From Sindora glabra (Eukaryota; Streptophyta; Magnoliopsida; Fabales; Fabaceae): a DNA stretch of 64,000 bases. Under the pieces are notes generated by a model that saw only the letters and a list, made by a program, of their open reading frames with translations, made no database searches and was not told the DNA's origin. Every line of letters begins with the position of its first letter. Positions within the stretch are counted from its first letter, which is position 1. The DNA is taken from contig CM035226.1 of assembly GCA_020226215.1 (NCBI GenBank), forward strand, positions 90,234,895-90,298,894, written 5' to 3'. The translations under genes and the position numbers were made by a program. This document shows, piece by piece, positions 37,801 to 51,577 of the stretch.

Positions 37801-38490
37801 TTGCCATTCTTATTCTTTTTCATGCTCTTTTTCTTCTTCTTTTTTTTTTACATTCTAATTTAGTCTTCATATACTTATTTTAGGATTAAGGATCATTTTT
37901 TCCTATTCATTACAAAGCTATAATTTTTAAGAACTCCATTATAAGTGACATTTCTATCAAATTGCTATAGTTTTCCAAATAATAAGTGGCAAGCATACAT
38001 GAAAATAACATCACATAGCATCTCATCTTAGCATCTCATAATAAAAATGGAAAATAATACTTGCTTTTTCACCATCATTTCACCACTTTTATTCAACCAT
38101 TCTAGCTTGTAAAGAATAAGGTGTTACAAAATAAGTAAACTCAATTTTTTAACCAAGATAGTACTAGCAACTTTTGCACAACTACCACCATCAATAATAA
38201 CATTGCATGCCTTCCCTTTAATGTGGCATTTTGTGTGAATCTCCCTTTGCTCATTACTCTATTCTTTACTTGTATATTTAAAGTTCTTCTAATTATCAAA
38301 GTATCACCATTTGTGTCATTTTCATTTCTTTTACTTTTATCTTGTAAAGAACGCATGGATTCTTTACTATGAGAGTCATTTTTAGAATTTACTTCCCCGT
38401 TCTCCATTATCATTCTGACTTTCTTATTTGTGCAATCATTGGTATAGTGAGCATCACCTAAGCACTTAAAATTCCTTGGGCTATTTTACC
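34870..38490 (-). mobile_element. Decayed gypsy of a second lineage, opposite strand
   Basis: On the - strand, from high to low coordinates: an imperfect zinc knuckle KCLGDAHYTNDC (about 38465-38430); protease-like CHIKGKACNVIIDGGSCAKVA (38230-38170, DGGSC being the form used by this lineage); reverse transcriptase and connection around 37500-36700 including FYRRFVRDF; RNase H about 36600-36300; integrase around 36050-35580, with FMDFVLCLP and an SNQWPK remnant of the HPQTNGQSE motif. Frames break repeatedly. Neither LTR nor target duplication was found. It occupies the place expected for the 3' part of gypsy 1 and the start of LTR 2. Confidence 0.78.
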
Positions 38491-38544
38491 TCATTTATCC
38501 TTAAACATCAACATCTTTCCCATTTTTCCTAAAACAATCCTTCT

Positions 38545-40313
38545 CTCCCACTCTTATTAATCTATCCCTCCCGTTTTCTTCCATTACTTCAACTTCTTCC
38601 TTAATCAAGTACAAAGGAAACTAAATTGTATCAAATCCTTCATGTAAACAAGTTAAAATCTTCATATTAGGTAAATCCTTCTTCCTTTATCTTTGAATTT
38701 GAAGAAAGTTAAGTGTTTTAACTAAAAAAGGAAAATATGAACTTTAATGCCTATTTGATGATTTTGGGTGTCTAGGAATTGGTAATCATCACTTTCGACC
38801 TTCTAACATCTTTTTCATACTAGATGAGTGAACATTCTAACTCTATTTAAAAGACTAAATTGAAATTATTTGGTTTAAGTTCAAGTTTCTAATGAATATA
38901 TAAGGAATGTAATGATTTATGATGTTTGATTTGATTTTGATGTTGAAGTTAGCATAAAAGAAGTATTTTAAATGTACATTTGTGATTTGATAAGACTAAT
39001 AATGTAATAAATGCATTTATAAGTGATTTATGATGGATGAATAATAAAAACCATGTTAGAAATTTATAAAAATCATGTAATACTCGATTATATAGTTGAC
39101 TTTATCTCAAGAACTACTTTATGAGAGATATTGTTAACTATATAGTTAACTAGTTAATGAAGAACTGGCCTCAGGTGGTAGCATGCATTTAACTATAGCC
39201 AAAGGGTTTACCTTCTAGAAAGCTATAGTTAAGTATGAAGTCAATTTTAACCTATACGTAAAAAGCTCATAATCAATTACTTAGCATAGAATCTAACTTT
39301 GGGACCCCTTGTAGTTAACTATGATCCTTTCCTAGGGTTGCATAGCCAACTACCCTTTTTAAACATTTAATTATTAAGACATGAATGTTTAAAAAGAAAT
39401 AAGTTTCATATGATGATAAGTATGGTTATTATATAATAGTCAATTATGTAAATGAGATGTGAGACCGTTCAAAGAGGCATGGAATTGTTGCTAATTAAGT
39501 TACAAAATGAAATTGAGATTAAATGTTATGCATTTATAAGAAATGAGATGAAGGCCAAGTATTACATATGATATGCAAATATAGAATTTGGTAATAACTA
39601 ATTAATGATAAGGTTAGCTCCAAGAAACGAGGGTAGACTTATAAAGGATAAAAATAGATAAGAGTCATAGGGAGATTTACCTATTTTCTTGTTTTGTTAT
39701 ATCTATATCTTGCATGATGTAAATATAATGTGAATCTATTTGAATACGGATATAATTGAGTATATAGATTATGAAAGTGACATGTTGATGCTAATTATAT
39801 TATCAATCACATGATTAATGTACTATGGTATAAAGAAGGGTGAATTCAGTCAGTAAACTTGTAATTGCTTTCTAATTTAATTTGTTTTTAAATGTTCGCT
39901 CATTAAGCCCTAAATTTATCTTTTTACATTTTATATTATTAAGATTCCTAGGTTGAGCCACCACTACCACCTCAGAGCTAAAATTTTGGAAGCTTGCTTA
40001 GTATAGTAGTAGGTAGCAAAAGATATCTTCATGTAGTATTTTTAAGCTTTATTCTATATAGGCTTAAGTGTAAAATGATAAAAACTTATTCCTTTTAGGG
40101 CTTGTTAGGCTAGCTTTTCCTTAAGCTTAGATAGATTTTAGATAAACCTAACTTCTTTTGTAATTGAAACTCAAATGATGAATGAAATTCTATTATCCTT
40201 TCTTATTACATAATTTCTTTCCTTAATAACCCATATTTGTTATAGTATTTTAATAAGAAAAGTTAGTTAGACTAATGAAAGCTGGGTTATTGAGATTTAT
40301 ATTAGTCATGATA
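38545..40313 (+). repeat. Gypsy LTR 2 (central, 5'-truncated)
   Basis: Resembles LTR 1 and LTR 3: shared words near ACTTCTTCCTTAATCAAG, GAAAATATGAACTTTAATG, CATTAAGCCCTAAATTTATC, the GAGCCACCACTACCACCTCA stretch, and an end TTAGTCATGATA. The first few hundred bases present in LTRs 1 and 3 are absent, presumably removed at the junction with the - strand gypsy. It carries the same palindrome-like motif array. Confidence 0.65.
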
Positions 40314-42058
40314 TAAGTATTGAGGCTTGCATTTAGGATAAAAGAAATGAAAAGAAAGTGTAAATGAGAAGCAATAAATAAAGTTGATCAGAGGGGCTTA
40401 ATACCATGTTTAAGGTTTAATATTATGTCCAATGTGATAGGATACCCATCGAAATGCACTTATGGGTGAAGGGAATTAAACATTTATGGACTTGAACTAT
40501 CTTAGAAACATATTAAATGGATCACCTATGGGAATAAGTCATATAAGCCACCATTTATGCCTAAATATTTTAATAGGCTTTAATAGAGGCAACTTTTAGT
40601 AAGAACCACCCAGATATGTCTAGTATGGCAATAAGCATGAGTGGCCTTACAACTAAAACCCTATTGTGTGTTTTATATATTGTCAAATTAGGCACAAAGC
40701 TAAGAAGTGTCCCAAAAATCTTCTTAACTAAAATGCTATTTGATCTCCCAACACAATGCTTCAACTTTTTTATCTATAACTCTTATAAGAAATCAACCAT
40801 TGCTTACAAGGAGTGCAAATGGAAGCAACTGGGAGAAAACTCTTAGTGGGAGCCAAATAAGGGTATACTTATTGACATGTTAGGAAGCTTAAGCCTCCAA
40901 TGCTTTAATGATAAATACCTTTAAAATTGATAATCCTTCCCTTAGAATTTTGTTTGACCTAGAAGCCACTCATTTTTTTATTTTAAAAATATTTGTTGCT
41001 ACTATTAATAATCCTTCTAAGTCTATAAGTACCCCTTTTTTTTAAAATGATCCCAGTAGAAAATCCTTGTTAGTCACTGACATAGTAGAAGCATGTCCTA
41101 TATGTATTCATGAGCACATGTTACCTACTTACCTAATTTTGTTAGATATAATTGACTATGATGTGATTTTAGGGATGTATTGGTTATCCATAGATTATTT
41201 TAACAAAACTATTACTTTTTCTATTGAGGGTTCATTGTCCATTGAGTTTCAATAAGATAAATTGCTAGGGATTATTAGTTTGATTTCAAGTATTTAAACA
41301 TAAAGAATTATTAACAAAAATGTACTATATATTTAGTTATGGTTTAGGATTTGAACTAACCAATTTTAAATATCAATAATATCCAAATGGTATAAGAATA
41401 CCCTAATGTTCTAAATAGTTTGTTTATATTACCATTTGATAAAAAAAAGTAAAGTTTCACATTGACCTGATGCTTGCCACTCGACATGTCTATATAACTC
41501 TTATCAAATAGCCCTAGCTAAATTAGAGTTGAAAGAGCAACTACAAGATTTGATAGATAAGGGTTTTATTTGTTCAAGCTTTTCACCATAAGGAGCTTCA
41601 ATTTTGTTTATGAAAAAGAAGATGGGTATTACAATTGTGTATAGATTATCTTTAATTGAATAAGGTTACAATTAAAAATAAGTAGCCTTCCTTCATATAG
41701 ATTACTTATTTAATTAACTATAAGAGGTCAATTATTCTTCAAAGATAAAGCTTTATATAGGTCACTAATAGTTGATGATTTTTAAAGATGCTGATGTTAA
41801 GATAGCTTTATGAACTCAATACAGCCATTTCGAGTACTTAATTACATCTTTCACATTGACCAATGCCCTCATAATATTTATGGACTTATTAAACTAGGTA
41901 TTCAAGCTTTTCCCAAATACATTTATGATTGTCTTAATAAATGACATTTTGGTGTACTCAAAGAGTAAAGAAGAACATGTTAAATATTTTAGAACCAAGT
42001 TATAGACTCTGTGGAAGCATTAGTTGCATGCTAAATTCTCTAAATGTGAGTTTTGGAC

Positions 42059-42137
42059 TATTAGTGTATATGTCTTAAAATTAATCATATAGATGATTGT
42101 AAATTTGAATCATGTTATTTTAAAGATAATTCGAATT

Positions 42138-42184
<47 letters not shown>

Positions 42185-43450
42185 TATGTAGTATATTTAA
42201 TTATGATAATAACTTTAGAATAATTATATTTTTAAATGTCTTTAGTCATATATCATTGTAGATTGGGTTATATCAATATGTTAAGACTAGCGTGTGTGGT
42301 TACTTATATGAGATATTAAGTCTACACATAAATACAAGTTAAGGAACTTATGTATTGGGCCGACCTACCTTAAGAATACTATATAGATCATTATATGAGT
42401 ATCATGAGTGATTTTTAGTGATTATCATTAATATGGTCCTTTGATCTAAGATCACTAAAGTTCCCCATATGTGAGTTCTATATTTTGATACTACTCTATG
42501 TTACTCATGGTTGAATGAATGCAAGAGTAGTTATTGGATAGGTCATATATCAGAGGGATTTATGTGATCAAGATAGAATTTGTCCCTCCTATATAATAGG
42601 AGTGACATCTGTGGGCCCCTTGATTAAGTAGGATTGAGAAAAACACATGGCCATGCTTAGATAGATTAACATCAAATGTCAATTACATTTACTTTAATTA
42701 GCTTACTTAGGAATTAAGAAACCTTTGAATTGGGCTATACGGGAATAACACAATCCATGTCTTGTGCTCAATCTAAATATCTAAAATAAAAGGTTATAGA
42801 TGATGATCACATGTATAGATTCATTCGAATCATCGACTTTCTTATTACTTGGATAACAATGATGTGTTGCTAGATACTGCTCATTATTTATTATTGTTAA
42901 TATGATTTATGATCATTACTAATATAATGAGAGCCTATAGGATTGCACATTTAGAACCTAGCAACTTTGAAATTGATGGAGTAAATTGTTTAGGCCTATT
43001 ATATGGAAATTTCATGTTATAATTATAAGGCTTAATTATAAGCCAATAATTATACATGAAACAAAGTCCAATTAGTTAGGATTTTTTATATAGTTGTTTA
43101 AATAGGCATGTCAGGTGTTAAAAAATTAATAATTCACACATCCTAATACATAGAAAAACCTAGCAAACCTCCTTAACCATAATCCTTAAAGGGCGTAGCT
43201 AGTACTACAGGGCAAAGGAGGAGAATTCCAATTAGTAGCCGTAAGAGGTTCACTGGTGATTTGCTGGTTCATGTAAACACCTCAAAGTTTCGACTAAGAG
43301 TAAGTTAAAAAGGTGATCAACAAACAAAGTTTTTGAATCGTCTATAGAAGTTAATGATAAAATCCTTATCATAATCTAATTATTTTGCATGGATCCTTGG
43401 TTAGGATTGGTTAATATTCTACTGTAATTATTTAGCTCCCGATCCCAATA
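42059..43450. mobile_element. Second, more diverged solo LTR of the 29448-31132 family
   Basis: Shares AATCATATAGATGATTG (first copy AATCATATAGATTATTG), ATGGTCCTTTGATCTAAG (first copy TAGTCCTTTGACCTGAAG) and overall order with the other solo LTR. Ends have decayed to TATTAG and CCAATA. It splits the gypsy 2 RT between CEFWT and KFL (AAATTTCTAAGGTACAT). The target duplication is no longer legible. It contains (AT)n at 42140-42182. Confidence 0.65.
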
Positions 43451-43856
43451 GATAACTAGGATAAAATTTCTAAGGTACATGGTGCCATAAGAGGGAGTTT
43501 GAATGGACCTCGAAAGGTAAAAGCCATACAGAATTGACTAAGGCTTACAACTATTATAGAAATTTAGTGTTTTCTTAAGTTAATGGGATATTATCAAAGA
43601 TGTCAAAGATTTTTCTAAGATATCTAACTGTTTACTAAGTTAACATAAAAAAAGGTGATGTTTGAATGGTCAACATGTAAAAATAATTTCCATAAGTTAA
43701 AGTCATGCTTGACATATATGTTGAGGTTAGCCTTACCTTCAAGCATCGAAACGTATATAGTATATTATGATGCTTTTAGAGTTAGCCTCAAATATGTTTT
43801 AATGCAATAAGGTAAAGTGATAGTGTGTGCTTATTAGCAATTAAAGAGACATAAAT

Positions 43857-46654
43857 TGTCACGATTGAAACCTAGAGGATGTGATCGGTCATGACCCCAA
43901 AGGAAAAACAACCATATAGGCTATATTAGCGTAAAATATCATAAAATAACTTGTAACTTGATTCAAACTTAAGAGAGCATATAACCATTATACATTCATT
44001 AATTCTTCACATGCACATAGTCCCATATGGACTTTCTCATTTCTCAACATTCACATAATAATCCATTTAGTAACAAAATATCCATACTATTTTGTAATAA
44101 GATAATCCTTCATAATATAACAAAATATGTAAATGTAAATTAATAAAAGCATGCCCCGCCGGTGGGTTCAATAGAGCACATCTAAGAGTATTCAAAATTT
44201 TACAACTCTAAAAAATATGTAAAAGTTCTTAATCAAGTCCACACGAACAAAGTGTGGCTCACCACAAGAGAATACTCCTCTCTCTCTCTCTCTAAGGAGC
44301 TATAGACAATGGATCCAAAGTAAAATCTCTATTTGAAAAATATTACAACAAAAAGAGTGAATCATTGACTTAGTGAATAGATAATATGGATTTCCACCGA
44401 AAATAGGACAAGCCATGGCATAAATTTTTCCTTAAAAAGAATTAAATAGCTTTTCAATACAAGAAGATATCATAAAAGTTATACAATCATATTTAATAAA
44501 ATAGTTATTGAAATGTTCATTAAAAGTAGAATACTAAAATATAAGTTCCAAGCCAAAAGGTAAATAGTAGGTTCTTTAATCATAATATAGGAAATCATCA
44601 TGAACATAGATTCATGAAAAAAATTTATTATGATATATTCATGATAAATAAGTAATTAAAATCAAAGCTAATAAATTTTAAAATACATAAACTATCAAAA
44701 TTATACTTTAGAGTGGGACATTTCTAATTATGATTAACAAACACAAACATTCCACTCATGAAATAACAATATCAAGAAAGCTCTTAGTTCTAAGGCAACT
44801 CATTAGGCTCCATAAATCAATCCACATGTGTTAGCCGACACACAGGGTTAGTAACTTCCTTGCTAATTAGGGTTCGAACCATGGTGCATGAAGGCTAACG
44901 TCATCACTGCCGTTAGCTACAATTTCAACTAATCTTCTCCCAAAATAAGTTTGTAAAAATAGTAAAACACCATATATATATAAGTAACAGTTATATAAGA
45001 AAATTATTAAAAATAAATAGTTTCATATATCAATAATTTAAAATAATCTCAATCCATACTCCTTTCAACAATGAGTAGCTCATCAAGGCTTTCAACTATG
45101 GTGATTAACATCTCTAATATCAAATCATTCCAAACTCATCAAAAATCAATTTTACAAGCATACATGAAACTTCAATACATTATCATTCATCCACAATAAC
45201 CTTTCAAAGAACATTATAGAATAAAGTTCCAATAATACACTATTTCAAATAAGTCACATAAATCAATTTCTTTATCATAGAGTCATTCTAGTACCATTTT
45301 TAATTATTATAACTCAAGAAAATTTTTAAGGTGCTTATCCCAAGAGTGCTTAGAGCTCTACACATATATGGAATTAAAATATATAGAAAATAATGACAAT
45401 TAATAAATTAATAATTCAAAATATAGAGAAGTTTGGAAAATATGTGAAAATGTGGAAATATACATTATCTACTCACAAAATGGCCAATATGCTCTGGTTT
45501 AATTTCTTCCTATTTCATGAACCACCGATGCCACTGAGAAGTATTTCTTGACCTTGTGCAAGCAATTAAATAACAATTCAAACATAAATCAACACCTATT
45601 TACAACATTAAATTCCTTATTACAAAAATACTAAAATTTTACATTCTAAGCATAACCCAAGAATAAACTAATATTTACTATCTACTAATTAATTTATGTT
45701 AATCTAACTTCTAAATAAGAGCATGAAGCTTGGGAATTACCTTATTAAGCAAATGAAAAGAATTTTCAAATCTTATTGCCTAAACCCTAAAATTCAAATT
45801 GACTAAAAATAGTAGTAAGAAATAAGGAAAAATAGGGAGAAAATGGAAGAAAATGTGTGGAAATGTGAAGAAGAAGAGTTGTCTCACATGGTTAGATGTA
45901 GAAAAGGAAGAAGAAGAAGAGAAAAGCCCAAAAAAAAATGTTTCGGTGTGTCTGTGCCGTTTTGGTTCTGTTTCTAGCCGTGGTTTTATTTTACTATTGT
46001 GTTTATCTTGAGTAGGGTTTTTTTGAGTCAGTTTATTAGGTTAACTGGGTCTATAGGTCAAGGGTTACTAGAATACAGGGGTTATTGGGTCGCTAAGTCA
46101 CGGTTTCAACACTTTATTTACATTTCTATCTTCATTTCCCATTTGACATTTTATTATCCATTTACTTAAGATATAAATGTAAATAAGGAAATACCCCCCA
46201 TTTAAATTAAAAAATATCAAAAAATCAAAACTCTAAATAATAAAAATCTAGATTTTTAATTTTAATTCAAAATGTTGAATTTTGAAAAATTTTAAAAATA
46301 GTGACTTCTCAAAATGATCATTTTAGATTTTCAAAAATTTATTAAAAATCACTCTTGATATAAAATTACAAGGGGAATAATTACTAAAATTTTTTATTTT
46401 TAAATAATGCATATTTCATATAGTCCTCCAAGAGAGGTACCCCAAACTTAAAAAAATTTGAATTATAATAAACTCAATTTTATTTATAGAATTAAGCTAA
46501 ATAATATTATAAATTAAATTAAATTCTTTCAATAAATTAGAAAAAGAAATGTTTTAAGCCCATTTAAGATAATCACAAGTTCATATTAAAACTATCTAAC
46601 TATATTTTATACTATAATGATCTTATATTACTTATTAATGGTGGGGCCGTTTCA
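43857..46654. mobile_element. 2.8 kb TGTCACGA...GTTTCA LTR-like insertion
   Basis: Begins TGTCACGATTGAAACC and ends GGGGCCGTTTCA, the termini of a common plant gypsy LTR class, with flanks TAAAT and TAAAC (a 5-bp duplication with one change). It interrupts the RNase H frame of gypsy 2, which resumes directly after it. I see no pol domain inside, so a solo LTR is most likely, though 2.8 kb is long. It contains (CT)n at about 44277-44292. Confidence 0.68.
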
Positions 46655-46720
46655 TAAACATAATTATTCTATTCATGATCTAGAAATAGTGGCAATGATC
46701 TTTGCTTTAAAGATAATATG

Positions 46721-47438
46721 AACATAAGAAGCATAAAGGAACTTTTGCACTTGCTGAAAGGGCCAATCACAAATAATCAAGTTAAAATATTGAAGGAAGG
46801 CCTTAATAGACTCATTTAAATAGTTTAGAAGCATAGGAATGAAGACTTAGAAGGGTTAAGAGCATAAGTTATTTATATTTTAGCTTCAACAAGCTAGTAA
46901 TCAACTACTATAGCCGGCTATTTGTAGTAGAATTCATCTCTGCCTACCCATAGTGAACTATTAACAAGCTTACTACACAACTTAAGTTATTAAGCTTATT
47001 TCTCGTGTTATAAGATATTATTAAGCCTTGTGTTTGTTGGTCCATTAGTTTAACACCTTATTTGGATAATTAATTATAATTTTAATTAGTGTTTAGTGCA
47101 AGCTTAACCAAGCCTAATTAATTTTATTAACTTATTGACTTTGGAAACTATATGAGGAAGGTTATTCCTCATTATTATAAATTTTAACATTTGGTGAATT
47201 AATCAGGATTTTTTTTTTGAGCTAGACTTTTCTCTAGGTTTCTAGCAAGAACATCTTAACTTATTAAAGGATTCTTTTCTTTGTGGCATTTAATCTTATC
47301 ATTTATTACTTTTATAGAAGTGTGGTGTGATTATTTTATTCATGTTTTTGGATTTTGAGATGATTCTTAGCATTTTCAAATTATTCACAAGTTCTATACA
47401 ATGTGTTCATATTGGTTTCACATAAAAAAATTTAAAAG
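46721..47438 (+). mobile_element. Short gypsy fragment inserted in RNase H
   Basis: Splits ALKI from YLYGEKL of gypsy 2. It begins with an N-terminal gag-like phrase KGPITNNQVKILKEGLNRLI (46755-46814), resembling the GPITRxRAKKxxEALN motif of another gypsy lineage, then AT-rich leader- or LTR-like sequence. Its ends are not clear. Confidence 0.5.
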
Positions 47439-49289
47439 CATTATCTGTATGGAGAAACTTATAAAATCTACATTAATTACTAAAGCTTGAAGTATATTTT
47501 TTAGTAGAAAGGTCTAAAATTGAGGCAAAGGAAATAGATTGAGCTCTTTAATAATTATGACTATTTGATTATTTACCATCTAGTAAAGCCAATGTAGTAA
47601 TGGATGTGTTAAGCCAAAAATCCATGGGTAAAGTGACTGAGGCACTTTTTAGAGATTAAAAATTGTTATTAACTTAAGTGGCAATCTAATCAATCCTCAT
47701 TGAAAGGAGTAAAGATGCCTAAAAGATTGGCATAAATTATTCAACAATGATGAATTAGATGAAAGAAAACCCCAAATCAAGAATAGTTATTGATGAGAGA
47801 AAAGCAATTTATTATTAAGGGCAGGTTTGGGTTCCATCAAGTGAATAGAATAAATTATAACAACATACTTACAATTCCTCGTATACCATGCATCCCATAA
47901 TGACCAAGATGTATTATGATTTAATAGATGTTTTCTAGTGGAAAAGAATGAAAAAAGATGTGTTAGAATATATCATGAAATGCTTAACCTACTAATAAGT
48001 GAAAGCGAAATGTCAGTGTTAAGCAAGAATGCATTAGTTGTATGAAATCCTTAACTTATTAATAAGTGAAAGTAGAACATTAATGCCTAAGAAGAATACA
48101 TCAATTGCTTCTCATTCCAACATCAATGCTTAAGAAGAATACATTTGCTACTTCCCATCCTAGAATGGAAATGAGAGAATGTAACAAAAGATTTGTTAAT
48201 CAAACTTTTAAAAACACACAATAGGTACAATTCCATTTAGGTCATTATTAACTAGTTGTCTAAGTTAGCGCACTTTCTACTAATTAAAACCATCTTCTCA
48301 ATAGCATAATATGCTTAGGTAGACTTTGATAAGATAGTATCATTATATAAAGTCTTAGTTACTATTGTATTAAATCAAGATACTTAATTCATATCTTACT
48401 TTTGGCAATCTTTTTAACAAGCATTGGGTACTTAATTGTGATTCAATGTGACTTTAAATGGATAGACAATCAAAACAGACAATCCAAATTCTAGTGAATA
48501 TGCTTAGAGTGTGTATGCTATAAAGTTTGAAAAAAGTTAAGAAAAGTATTTGTCACTAACTGAATTTGCTTATGACAATAACTCTAGTCAAGCATCCAAA
48601 TAACCCTTTATGAAGCTTTCTATATTAGAAGGAGTAAATCCTTGGTGGAATGGTTTAAACTTAAGGAGACAAAGCTTTTAAGACTAAATTTAATAGTAAA
48701 TATCTTAAAAGAAGTTTGTATTATCTGAGACTGATTGAAAATAGCATAAGACTAGCAGAAATCTTGTGTAGATAGAAAGAAAATAGATTTAGAATTGTAA
48801 AAGGGAGACATGATGTTCTTTAAAGTGTCATTAATAAAGGAATTCATGGGATTTAAAAAGAAAGAAAAATTTGCACCTTACTCTATCAAGCATGTAAAAG
48901 CTATTGCATATCATTTAGAATTGTTAAATAGCTTACATGTTAAATATCCTGGATTTTACACTTTCATCATTCAAAAGTATATTTTGATTGAATCTTATAT
49001 GGTTCGAGATAAGCCATTGCAACTAGATTCTAAATTATTTATGAGGAAAAGCCAATTAAGATTATAGACTGCCGTCTGGAAATTACAATCCAAAAACATA
49101 CCTTCTATGAAAATTTGTTAGGAATGATGTGGGGTTGAGGAAGCTACTTAGGAGTAAGAATTAGAAATGCAATAAAGTTATCCATATTTATATGGTTAGC
49201 ACTAGATTTTAGTTAATCTATTTATGTAGGACTCATTAAAGTAGGGAAGATCTAAGAATTCGAAGATGAATTCTTTTGAAATGCGAAAG

Positions 49290-51577
49290 TATTATTCTAA
49301 CCTTTTAAAGTTTAAAATATTTTCTAAATTAAGCTTTGTGAAAATAATGAATTAGCATAAAAAAAGTGGTAATAGAATTTTTTATATATAAAAAAATTAA
49401 TAGTTTGAATAGGTTTGGAATGAGAAATTTGTATAAATTAGTCAAGAAAAAATAGATAAAATAAACTATTTAACAGTTATAAATATTAAAGGTAAGTATG
49501 TAAATATAAAGGGGATTTAACACACTTTTTCAAAAATGCTTTTGCCCTTATTTCCACTTTTCTCCATATAATATTAGCCTACACCCTTATATTCCTTAAA
49601 CTTTAAATCTCTAATGCCTAATTCCTTAAACTCTCTTTAACTTTTTCTTCTCTACCTTTATCTTTTCATTCAATTAAACTAGAAGAGAGCTAAATCTCAT
49701 TAAATTCTCCATATAATTAAGTAAGGTTACCTAAAATTTCGATAATATTAAGCTTTTCTTCAATGCTTCCTTTAAAATAAGTGGAACTCAAGCATTGAGC
49801 TCAAAAGGGAAATATAAAACTTACTTTTAAATTTAGTGATTTTGAATGATTAGAAAGCACTAACTTTCAATATTAGCTTCCAAATATCTTCTTTATACTA
49901 GCTAAGTGAACATTTTAATCTTAATTTAAATATTTAAATGAAATACTTTAGATTAAGTTTAACTTTTGTTAATTTTGATGGTTATATGGAAAATATGTTT
50001 ATTTATGACATTTAACTTAAGTTTGACATTAAAATTAGCTTAAATAAATTGATTTAAATAAGTATTAATGATTTGGTATGGTTTACTAGTATAATAAATG
50101 GGTTTGGGTGAGACTATACCATATAAATAATGAAATTCCTGATGATTTTGTAGGAGCTCAAGTGGTTGCCAACTATATAGTTAACTACAAGCCTAAGGAC
50201 TAATCCTTAGGCAAGCATAATTAACTTCATAGTGGACTAACATATTGAATGTTACTTTAAGGCCTTTTGTAGTCTATTACTTAGTTGATTACTTTCTTAA
50301 AGAGTTGCTTTCAGGAATTGCATAGTAGAGTACATGGTTACTATGAGCTTATAAGATTGCTCTTGGCTTTTTAGAAGGAAACTACAACCTTACTTTTAAG
50401 AGATCATAGTTAATTACATAATCAACTATAAGATAATCACCCTACTTTCTAAAGGACGGTAATTAATTATATAGTGGACTATACCTTAAGAATTTGTTCT
50501 TAAGTAGTGCATAGTCAAGCATATAGTTAATTACTATCCCTATATCTTTAGAAGTTGATTCTTTTTCAAATATTGAGGAATGAAATGAGTTTTTATGCTA
50601 AAATACAAGTGTTGTGCAATAAAAATGATGATGAATGACCATGCAAGAAGTCATTAAAGTCTTAATTTATAATATATGATATGAATTGAATAAAATTGTG
50701 ACAATTGAATTTGATGTGTGATAATGATTAAGGAAATTAGTATAAGGGGCATTGATGATAATTATATTTTAAACTAAATCTAGTAACCATTTATGAAGGG
50801 ATAAGGTAGAGCTTAAAGGGATAAAGTTAGGTTTGTGAAAAGATAAAGATGATCGAGAGTTACAAGGAGAATTATTTGCCTTTTTATGCATTGGTTACTT
50901 ATACTACATTATTAATTTGATATCTATTATTTTTAAATGTTGTGAATCGATAATGTTTCATATATTGAGTTATGAGATTTAAATTAAGAGAATTCATGAG
51001 CCTCATTTCTATTATTCTTCAATAATATTAATTAATGTTACTAATAATTAATTAAACATTATTCAAGATAAATGTACAGTTAAAGAGGCTAAATCAGATT
51101 AATGAAAGTTCAATTCTCTGAAATTCTATTATACTAAGATGTTTACTAACTAAGGCTTAGACTTATTCCTTCATGTTTTAATTTACAAGTAAATAGTTTG
51201 AGTCCTCTCCACCACCATCTCAAAGCTAAACTTTTGGAAGTTCTTTTGGTATGGCTTCTAGCAACAAAAGATATTTTAATATAATTATATATTTTAGATC
51301 TTACACTATATAAGGTTAAAAGTGGAGGAAAACAAAATCATTTTGTTAGATTTAATTAAACCAGCTTATCCTCAAACTATGATGGATTACAAGTGAGTCT
51401 AAGTTCTCTTTATTTATTGATTAGTTTGATAAATGTAGTTTATTTCTCTTTGTTACATAAGAATATTTTGTATCATCTCATAAATCCTTTAGTATAATGA
51501 TAAGGAAAATAGGTTAAACTACTAGAAACTAGATACTTAAGTTCTATGCCACTCACAACTAGGATTAGGTTATGACA
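49290..51577 (+). repeat. Gypsy LTR 3 (3' LTR of second element)
   Basis: Begins TATTATTCTAACC just after the AAATGCGAAAG tract and the AATTCGAAGATGAATTC sequence, which corresponds to the AATTTCGAGGACGAAATT that usually ends Del/Tekay internal regions. It ends GGTTATGACA. Co-linear with LTR 1 over its length and lacks the MITE at 26928. Length 2,288 bp. No shared target duplication with LTR 1 was found. Confidence 0.75.

Larger units (their letters stand above)
40314..49289 (+). mobile_element. Decayed Del/Tekay-like gypsy internal region 2, with nested insertions
   Basis: + strand domains: protease about 40905-41040 (ILFDLEATHFF); VILGMYWLS at about 41158; reverse transcriptase about 41490-42050, interrupted by an LTR at 42059; RNase H resuming at about 43460-43855 (YIVYYDAF), interrupted at 43857, resuming at 46660 with IHDLEIVAMIFALKI, interrupted again at 46721, resuming at 47439 (YLYGEKL); integrase about 47930-48680 (KDVLEYIMKCLT, then LTEFAYDNNSSQ); a 3' linker with FKVSLIKEFMGFKKKEKFAP (48819-48878); and a chromodomain-like end IPSMK...CGVEEAT (about 49098-49145). 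The polypurine-like tract AAATGCGAAAG precedes LTR 3. All frames are broken. Confidence 0.82.

Noticed and set aside
44870..44882. GGTTCGAACC in the TGTCACGA element as a tRNA gene or SINE
   Set aside because: No cloverleaf or A box around it; a lone B-box-like word inside an LTR-like insertion.
25785..51577. Simple single gypsy with nested insertions
   Set aside because: Two separate protease and RT regions of the same lineage and three LTRs require at least two elements.
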